NCBI GenBank assembly: GCA_027064425.1
Contig: JAMOPO010000015.1
Location: 62,001 to 126,000 of the forward strand
DNA: 64,000 bases
Source: Methanobacteriota archaeon
GTDB taxonomy: Archaea; JAADCQ01; Methanopyri; Methanopyrales; Methanopyraceae
Direction: 5' to 3'
This document shows positions 58,998 through 64,000 of the stretch, in pieces; the first letter of the stretch is position 1; each line of letters starts with the position of its first letter. The position numbers and the translations under genes are program-made. The notes under the pieces are model-generated. The model saw only the letters and a program-made list of their open reading frames with translations. It did not search any database and was not told where the DNA came from.

Positions 58998-61217
58998 GTG
59001 AAGAGGATCAACGTGGCGATCGCGGGTCACGTGGATCACGGCAAGTCGTCCCTGCTGAAGTGTATTACCGGTGAGTTCCCGGACTCGGAGGAGTTCGAGC
59101 TGGACCGCGGGATCACGGTCGTGATGAAGGTCATCCCGGCGGAGTGGAAGGGCGTGGAGATCCGGTTCATCGACACCCCGGGTCACTCGGACTTCCGGGA
59201 GGAGGTGGGCAAGGCGCTGCTGCTGGCGGACGGGCTGGTCCTGGTCGTGGCGGCGGACGAGGGGGTGCAGGCGCGGACGGAGGTGATCATCGAGGAGGCG
59301 AAGGAGCTGGGCCTCCCGGTCGTCCTGGCTGTTAACAAGATGGATAAGGAGGGGGCGGACTTCGATCGGGTGGTGAAGGAGGTCAGGGAGCGGGGGCTCG
59401 AGCCGGAGGCGGCGGTTCCCACCTCGGCGAAGACGGGGGAGGGGATCGAGGAGCTGCTGGACGCGATCGTCGAGCACATCGAGCCGTGCGGGTACGGGGA
59501 TCCGGACGACGAGACGGAGTTCCTGGTGGTGGACGTCCAGCGGATGAAGGGTGTGGGGACGGTCGCGCTGGGTGTGGTCCGGTCGGGCACGCTGGAGCCG
59601 GGCATGACGCTGAGGATGCGGGAGGAGGAGTACCGGGTGAAGGCCGTGTTCTCGCCCGAGCGGGAGCGGGTCGGGTCGGCGGGGCCGGGCGACATCGTCC
59701 TGGCGGCTCTGGACCGGGCGCCGGAGACGGGCTACCTGCTGACGGAGAGCGGCGGTTACCGGGTGGACAACCCGGAGGACGTCCGGCCGTGCGTCCGCTT
59801 CGTGATCGACGTCGACGATACCTCGCGCGCGGTGGAGGTGCTGCGGGACCTCTCCCGTCGGAACATGGGGCTGGAGTACGAGGTCCGGGACGACGGAACG
59901 CTGGTCGTCTCGTGCCTCGGTGACGTGCACTTCGATCGGGTGAGGTCGGAGCTGGAGGACGCGGGCGTGGAGGTGGAGGTCAGGTCCCGGGAGTTCGAGG
60001 GTGTCAAGACGGTCGGGAGGCGGGCCCGGGGCCGGTTTGGATCGGTGGAGGTGGAGGTCCTGCCGCGCGCGACGGAGGGCGTGCGGGTGTTCCGGCGGGG
60101 TAAGGACCGGGCGACGACGGACGAGATCACGACCGCGCACCTGGTCGCGGACGAGTTGGGGATCGACGGGCTGGTCGTGAACATCCTCAGCGAGGGTGAG
60201 GCCAAGCCGGAGGAGCTCGCGGAGGCGCTGGCGTCCGCCATCGAGGAGGCCGGGATCTTCGAGCTGTACCCGATGGAGAACGTGCTGATCGAGGTCGGGA
60301 ACGTCGGCAAGGCCGCCTCGCTGGTCTACAAGCACGAGGGTCACGTCATCGAGTCGGACGAGCGGAGCCTGAAGGCGGTCGTCCCGGCGCCCCGGCTCAA
60401 CGACCTCGTGGACGAGCTCATGCGCGAGACCTCCGGACGGGCCCGGGTCCGGCTGCTCTCGTCGTCCGGCGTCGAGGGCCCGATCCTGTCGATCGACCCG
60501 GGAGAGGTGAACTTCGGGCTCGCCTACATCCCGCGGCGCGGCCCGTGCGACGTGACCTCGGTCAAGCTCACCGGGCACTCGGAGGAGGACAAGGTCCGGG
60601 AGCTTCGGCGGACCCTTAGGATGTTCCTGGCGGACCGGGAGGAGCCCTCGCTGGTGTACGTGGGCAACGGGCCGGGTCACGAGATCGCGGTCGAGGCCGT
60701 GCGCGGGGTGCTGGAGGACGCCGAGGTGATCCTCGTGGACGAGCGGGAGACGACGAAGGAGGCGCTCTACCGGCTCTCCTCGGGCAAGCTGGAGAACGTG
60801 GAGTCCCGGGACCTCCGGGATCACGGCGTGGCCGCGCTCGCGATCGCCCGGCGCGGGCAGCTGGGCCGCCGGGTCAAGGAGCGCGTGGACCGGGATCGGA
60901 TCCGGCGCCGCGTCACCACGGCGTTCGGCGGTGGTTCCAGTCGGTTCGGGGACTACTCGCGGCTGCCGCTCAGCGACCCGGAGGAGCTCAAGGAGGGGAC
61001 GATGCTGCAGATCAAGGACCCGAGCCGCATCAGCACGGGCCTCTCCCGCGGCGACGTGGTCATCTTCCAGGGCTGGCGCGAGGACGGCGGCATGATCGCG
61101 TCCACCCTGACCGGAAACCGGGTGATCATCAAGCCCAAGGACGGTAAGTCGCTGAAGCATCCCAAGAGGTTCTTCGAGGTGTTCCGCCCCGTCAAGCCCA
61201 GGGACTCGTCCGGATGA
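58998..61217 (+). CDS. Translation-factor-like GTPase fused to RuvC/YqgF-type RNase H-fold domain
   Basis: A 739-residue protein. Residues 1-170 are a translational GTPase: VAIAGHVDHGKSSLLK (P-loop), ELDRGITV, FIDTPGHSDF (G3), VNKMDKEG (G4) and TSAKTGEG (G5). Residues about 180-270 are an EF-Tu domain-2-like barrel, then 280-480 EF-G III/V-like alpha-beta domains. Residues about 495-645 have LSIDPGEVNFGLAYI, VYVGNGPGHEIAVEAV and VDERETTKEALYRL, as in YqgF/RuvC-type RNase H folds. A small beta domain ends it. GTG 58998 follows GGGGGCTCG; GTG 58980 would add six residues. Role unknown. Confidence 0.75.
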   Translation: MKRINVAIAGHVDHGKSSLLKCITGEFPDSEEFELDRGITVVMKVIPAEWKGVEIRFIDTPGHSDFREEVGKALLLADGLVLVVAADEGVQARTEVIIEEAKELGLPVVLAVNKMDKEGADFDRVVKEVRERGLEPEAAVPTSAKTGEGIEELLDAIVEHIEPCGYGDPDDETEFLVVDVQRMKGVGTVALGVVRSGTLEPGMTLRMREEEYRVKAVFSPERERVGSAGPGDIVLAALDRAPETGYLLTESGGYRVDNPEDVRPCVRFVIDVDDTSRAVEVLRDLSRRNMGLEYEVRDDGTLVVSCLGDVHFDRVRSELEDAGVEVEVRSREFEGVKTVGRRARGRFGSVEVEVLPRATEGVRVFRRGKDRATTDEITTAHLVADELGIDGLVVNILSEGEAKPEELAEALASAIEEAGIFELYPMENVLIEVGNVGKAASLVYKHEGHVIESDERSLKAVVPAPRLNDLVDELMRETSGRARVRLLSSSGVEGPILSIDPGEVNFGLAYIPRRGPCDVTSVKLTGHSEEDKVRELRRTLRMFLADREEPSLVYVGNGPGHEIAVEAVRGVLEDAEVILVDERETTKEALYRLSSGKLENVESRDLRDHGVAALAIARRGQLGRRVKERVDRDRIRRRVTTAFGGGSSRFGDYSRLPLSDPEELKEGTMLQIKDPSRISTGLSRGDVVIFQGWREDGGMIASTLTGNRVIIKPKDGKSLKHPKRFFEVFRPVKPRDSSG

Positions 61218-61681
61218 TCCTGGGCGAGGAGCTGCTCCGCCGGGTCTTCCCGGGCCTCGAGGAGGACCAGTACCAGCCCGCCGGAATCGACCTGAAGCTC
61301 CGGCGCGTGTTCCGACTGCGTGGCGAGGCGGGTCTGCTCCGCGGGGACGAGAAGCGGCTGCCGGAGTACCGAGAGGTCGAGCCTGAGGGCGGGGAGTACC
61401 GTCTGGACCCCGGCGAGCCTTACGTGCTCGAGCTGGCCCCGAAGCTCGAGATCCCGGAGGACACCGTCGCCCTGTTCTTCCCCCGCTCCACGCTCATCCG
61501 GTCCGGCGTCGCCGTGCACACCGCGGTCGGGGACCCCGGGTTCCGGGGACACATCCGGGTGCTCGCCGTGAACCACCACCGCGAACCGTACCGGCTGGCC
61601 CGGGGCGAGCGCGTGGTCCAGGCAGTCTTCATCAAGGCCAAGGGGGCCGGCACTTACTCCGGAGACTACGGCGAGGGGTGA
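61214..61681 (+). CDS. dut: dUTP diphosphatase / dCTP deaminase family protein
   Basis: A 155-residue trimeric dUTPase-type protein. QYQPAGIDLKLRRVF, FFPRSTLIRSGVAVHTAVGDPGFRGHIR in pieces, and RLARGERVVQAVFI match the archaeal dCTP deaminase/dUTPase group. RSTLIRSG and DPGFRG hold the nucleotide. Which of the two activities it has cannot be settled by eye; the catalytic Glu needed for deamination is not clearly in place. ATG 61214 overlaps the stop of the GTPase gene. Confidence 0.9.
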   Translation: MILGEELLRRVFPGLEEDQYQPAGIDLKLRRVFRLRGEAGLLRGDEKRLPEYREVEPEGGEYRLDPGEPYVLELAPKLEIPEDTVALFFPRSTLIRSGVAVHTAVGDPGFRGHIRVLAVNHHREPYRLARGERVVQAVFIKAKGAGTYSGDYGEG

Positions 61682-61688
61682 GCGAGAA

Positions 61689-62243
61689 GTGCCCGTCGAG
61701 GTGGTCGTCGTCCGGCCCGGCTACCTGGAGCGGACCGCGAGCGGCGGCGTCCGGCGGGCCGACTCCGCCGTCGTGCTCCTGATCACGGACGAGATGAACC
61801 TGCTCGTCGACGTGGGCTGCGAGAAGCCGAGACAGCTGGTCCGGCGGCTGGAGCCGTACGGCGTCGACGCGGTGGTGTTCACCCACGGCCATCACGACCA
61901 CGTGGGCAACGCCGAGGAGATCCGGGAGGCCTTCGACCCGGACTTCTACGCCCACCCGGAGGAGGCGGGCTCCGTCCCGGTGGACGTGGACGACGTCGAC
62001 GAGCTCGATCCGCCCGAGGGCGTTGAGGTCGTGGAGACGCCGGGCCACACGCCGGGGCACGTATCGGTGGCCGTCGGCGACCACCTGATCGTGGCCGGCG
62101 ACGCGTGTCCGACGCCCGACAACGCGGTGGAGCGAACGCCGCCCGCCATCGCCTGGGACCGGGAGAGGGCGGAGAAGTCCCTGGAGGTGGTCCTGTCCTA
62201 CCCTACAGTCATCCCGGGGCACGGCGTCCACGTGCGCCCCTAG
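61689..62243 (+). CDS. Metallo-beta-lactamase-fold hydrolase
   Basis: A 184-residue MBL-fold protein with metal motif VVFTHGHHDHVGNA (HxHxDH), VETPGHTPGHVSVAVGD and the final VIPGHGVHV. GxAGD-like VAGDACP carries the bridging Asp. The short length suggests a single domain with no added substrate region. GTG 61689, seven bases after dut. Specificity unknown. It overlaps the next, convergent gene by 4 bases. Confidence 0.88.
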   Translation: MPVEVVVVRPGYLERTASGGVRRADSAVVLLITDEMNLLVDVGCEKPRQLVRRLEPYGVDAVVFTHGHHDHVGNAEEIREAFDPDFYAHPEEAGSVPVDVDDVDELDPPEGVEVVETPGHTPGHVSVAVGDHLIVAGDACPTPDNAVERTPPAIAWDRERAEKSLEVVLSYPTVIPGHGVHVRP

Positions 62244-62551
62244 CCGAGTGGGCTCAGCGAGGGATGCACCCCGGGCCGGTGCCGCTCGCACCACTCGCCG
62301 ATCAGTAGTGCCCGCACGGAGTCCCGGGACAGCTCCACCGCCGGCTCCCCGTCCCCCAGTCTCTCGAGCCTCTCGGAGAGCACGTCGGCCAGGACCTCGA
62401 CGTCCTCCGGCGTCAGTCCCTTGACGTACACCGCGTAGCCCCGGCACCCGCACCTCCTGGCGAAGGCCTCCACCACGGGAACGACGATCCTCTTACCCAG
62501 CAGGCTGGACAGCTCCTCCTCCAGCCGCCGCGCGAACCGATCCGGCTCCAA
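62240..62551 (-). CDS. Uncharacterised small protein
   Basis: A 103-residue soluble protein from TTG 62551, preceded by GGGGGGTGATC. It has a helical N-terminus, RRCGCRGYAVYVKGLTPEDV, and a second helix (LADVLSERLERLGD), ending near CERHRPGVHP. The Cys-x-Cys and late Cys/His could bind metal. Divergent from the MFS gene, sharing a C/G palindrome. Not recognised. Confidence 0.55.
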   Translation of the reverse strand: MEPDRFARRLEEELSSLLGKRIVVPVVEAFARRCGCRGYAVYVKGLTPEDVEVLADVLSERLERLGDGEPAVELSRDSVRALLIGEWCERHRPGVHPSLSPLG

Positions 62552-62560
62552 GCGAGATCA

Positions 62561-62571
62561 CCCCCCGGGGG
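62561..62571. promoter_or_regulatory. Palindromic back-to-back SD before the MFS gene
   Basis: CCCCCCGGGGG in the gap between two divergent genes. It serves the minus gene at 62551. On the plus side the SD points to about 62580, where the codon is TCG instead of a start. Confidence 0.5.
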
Positions 62572-62612
62572 AGTCCAACTCGCGGGAGACCGCCGCCAGG
62601 CTCGGACTGTAC

Positions 62613-63623
62613 GTGAACTCCGCCGTAATCTCGGCCGCGGCGGCCCTGATCCTGCCCAACGTACCCGCGTACGTGTACGGGAGAGGCGGCAGCGAGCTCA
62701 CGGCGGGCATCGTGCTCTCCGTGTTCTCCGTGACCATGGCCGCGGTCTCCCTACCCGTCACCCGCGTCCTGGAGGGTCTCCCCGCCGGCCTCCCCATCAT
62801 GCTGGGATGCCTGGGTTACGGCCTGACGCTGACTCCGTTCATCCTCGCCCCCTCCATCGCGACCTTGGGAATCGCGCGCGCCCTCCAGGGCGTCTGCTCC
62901 GCGTTCTCCTTCACGGCGAACGTGGCGGCCGCCGTGCAGATGGGGCGGCGCGTCGTCTCGGTCAACAACTTCGTCTCCAACCTCGGGTTCATCGCGGGCT
63001 ACGCGGCCTCCTCCTACCTCCCGAACCCATTCGAGACCTGCCTGCTCCTGAGCGCGGTCTCCTCGGTGTTCGGACTCCCGCTCCTGTTCATCAGGATCCG
63101 GCCCCAGGAGGCCGTCACAAGGGAGCACGAGTACCCGCGCTCCTTCCCCGCCGCGCTCCTCCTGACCCTCGCCTCCACCCTGCCCAACTCCGCCGTCACC
63201 CTGATCGCCCCGAAGGTGGAGCCCAACTACGGGCCCATCATCGCCGCGATGACGGCCGCCGGCGGGCTGGCGCAGCTGCTGGGGCCCACGCTCGGGGAGG
63301 ACCTGTCCGCCGCGCTGGCGGCCCTCCTCGCGGGCCTGTCCGGTCTCATGGGCTACTCGGTCGCGAGCGTGCTCCTCGCCGGCGTGGCCACGGGGCTGAT
63401 GTACTACGCGGCCAACATATACAGCGGTGGCGGGCGCGGCGTCCGGGCGATCTCGCTGGCCATCGGGGTTGGGTACGCGGTCAATCAGCCCCTGATCGGA
63501 GCGATCATGATGTGCGGCTGGGACGGCTGGGGCCTCCCGACCGCGGTGTCCGGCGCCATGACCCTGGCCGCCCTGCTGGGGACCGCGTCAGGTTGGATGC
63601 GCAGGAGAGATTCGACCGGATAG
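62613..63623 (+). CDS. MFS-type transporter, start codon unclear
   Basis: A membrane transporter with about ten to eleven helices, MFS-like (LILPNVPAYVYGRGGSELTAG; RALQGVCSAFSFTANVAAAV; LGFIAGYAASSYL). GTG 62613 is the first canonical start, giving 336 residues, but the frame continues upstream with protein-like sequence (SRETAARLGLY) to the SD at 62567-62573. Codon 62580-62582 is TCG, where TTG would be expected, so the true start may have been lost or misread. Substrate unknown. Confidence 0.75.
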   Translation: MNSAVISAAAALILPNVPAYVYGRGGSELTAGIVLSVFSVTMAAVSLPVTRVLEGLPAGLPIMLGCLGYGLTLTPFILAPSIATLGIARALQGVCSAFSFTANVAAAVQMGRRVVSVNNFVSNLGFIAGYAASSYLPNPFETCLLLSAVSSVFGLPLLFIRIRPQEAVTREHEYPRSFPAALLLTLASTLPNSAVTLIAPKVEPNYGPIIAAMTAAGGLAQLLGPTLGEDLSAALAALLAGLSGLMGYSVASVLLAGVATGLMYYAANIYSGGGRGVRAISLAIGVGYAVNQPLIGAIMMCGWDGWGLPTAVSGAMTLAALLGTASGWMRRRDSTG

Positions 63624-64000
63624 AGACGGGAGCGGCGGTGGGAGTGGCCGGCAACGTCGGGCTGGCCGCCGCCAAGGTCGCGGTCGGACTCCTAGCGAAC
63701 AGCTGGGCCCTGGTGGCGGACGGCCTCCACTCCGCCAGCGACGTCGTCGCCTCCGCGCTGGTCTACCTAGGCTCCCGGCTCGCGCGGAAGCCCCCCGACG
63801 AGCGCCACATGTACGGGCACTACAAGGCCGAGGTGCTCGCCGGCCTGCTCGTCTCCGCCATCGTGGCCGGTACCGGGATATCCATCGGGTGGGAGTCGAT
63901 CACCAGCCTCCCGCGCCCCAAACCGGTGACCTCCACCCTCCCCCTGATCATCGCCCTCGCCTCCGCCGCGGTGAAGGAGGGGATGTACCGGTACACCATG
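63593..64000 (+). CDS. Partial cation diffusion facilitator (CDF) transporter
   Basis: Runs off the right edge; 136 codons are visible from TTG 63593. The sequence shows AGNVGLAAAKVAVGLLANSWALVADGLHSASDVVASALVYLG in parts, the CDF helices with the metal-site HSASD motif (ADGLHSASDVV), then HMYGHYKAEVLAGLL. CDF proteins export Zn, Fe, Mn or similar divalent metals. It overlaps the MFS gene end by 31 bases. Confidence 0.9.
   Translation, partial: MDAQERFDRIETGAAVGVAGNVGLAAAKVAVGLLANSWALVADGLHSASDVVASALVYLGSRLARKPPDERHMYGHYKAEVLAGLLVSAIVAGTGISIGWESITSLPRPKPVTSTLPLIIALASAAVKEGMYRYTM

Noticed and set aside
58956-61160. 734-codon open frame on the minus strand opposite the GTPase fusion
   Set aside because: The opposite strand has GTPase motifs in order; this frame has none and is Leu/Arg/His/Pro-rich.
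1-64000. CRISPR arrays, insertion sequences, integrases, rRNA genes
   Set aside because: No regularly spaced direct repeats, transposase or integrase motifs, or rRNA-like sequence were seen on either strand.

Overview
The window looks like chromosome from a Methanopyrus species, a hyperthermophilic, high-GC, hydrogenotrophic methanogen. It carries formylmethanofuran dehydrogenase genes with in-frame TGA (selenocysteine) codons and an archaeal-type SECIS in the 3' UTR. Both tRNA genes have C instead of T at position 8, the known Methanopyrus trait repaired by C8-to-U8 editing. Proteins are rich in Glu/Asp/Arg, GTG and TTG starts are common behind strong GGGGG-type Shine-Dalgarno (SD) sites, genes often overlap, and several secreted proteins match no family I recognise. 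I see no insertion sequence, CRISPR array, prophage or rRNA gene.

Layout. 0-4.8 kb: a DUF192 protein, a diadenylate cyclase, S-adenosylmethionine synthetase, gatD and hisH. 4.8-10.0 kb: small genes (V4R sensor, HPr-kinase-like ATPase, PRC-barrel, ArsR-type regulator) and corrinoid/diphthamide genes (cbiB, dph2, cbiG C-domain). 10.0-11.0 kb: a lone cytosine-5 DNA methyltransferase. 11.1-19.7 kb: a block for the first step of methanogenesis, in which modABC imports molybdate/tungstate, moeA makes the cofactor, and fwuG-fwuD-fwuB-(zinc ribbon)-fwdA-fwdC encode the enzyme. 20.2-29.2 kb: three exported proteins, namely a coiled-coil surface protein, an alpha/alpha-toroid protein and a giant CobN-like chelatase with a signal peptide and C-terminal anchor. 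29.2-38.7 kb: housekeeping genes (aspartokinase, tRNA-Ser, PIN-ATPase-KH protein, hisI, hisS, an m5C methyltransferase, moaA), a VanW-like protein, tRNA-Tyr and a metallo-hydrolase. 38.7-44.7 kb: a C/D box sRNA, hypE, rps8e, hypB, hypA, and tetrapyrrole genes cobA and hemD around an unusual ion channel. 44.7-49.7 kb: SRP19, a secreted papain-like protein, an ACT protein plus homoserine dehydrogenase, and small unknowns. 49.7-55.8 kb: an accessory region with exported proteins, a PrsW-like intramembrane-protease fusion, a poly-G frameshift, repeated upstream motifs and decayed coding debris. 55.8-64.0 kb: OsmC, an AEC permease, a GMC-type flavoprotein, a translation-GTPase/RuvC-like fusion, dUTPase/dCTP deaminase, an MBL hydrolase, an MFS transporter and a partial CDF transporter.

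Three themes recur. (1) Metal and cofactor supply to methanogenesis: Mo/W, molybdopterin, Se, Ni maturation and corrinoids. (2) A cell-surface system: at least five exported proteins share a short C-terminal motif (basic residue, [I/F/L]PV, Pro-rich hydrophobic stretch, RR), and one gene pair in the accessory region flanks a membrane-protease-like gene. (3) Small non-coding signals: SECIS, C/D box sRNA, a 23-nt palindrome found three times, and back-to-back SD palindromes shared by divergent genes. Everything rests on reading the sequence; no database search was possible.
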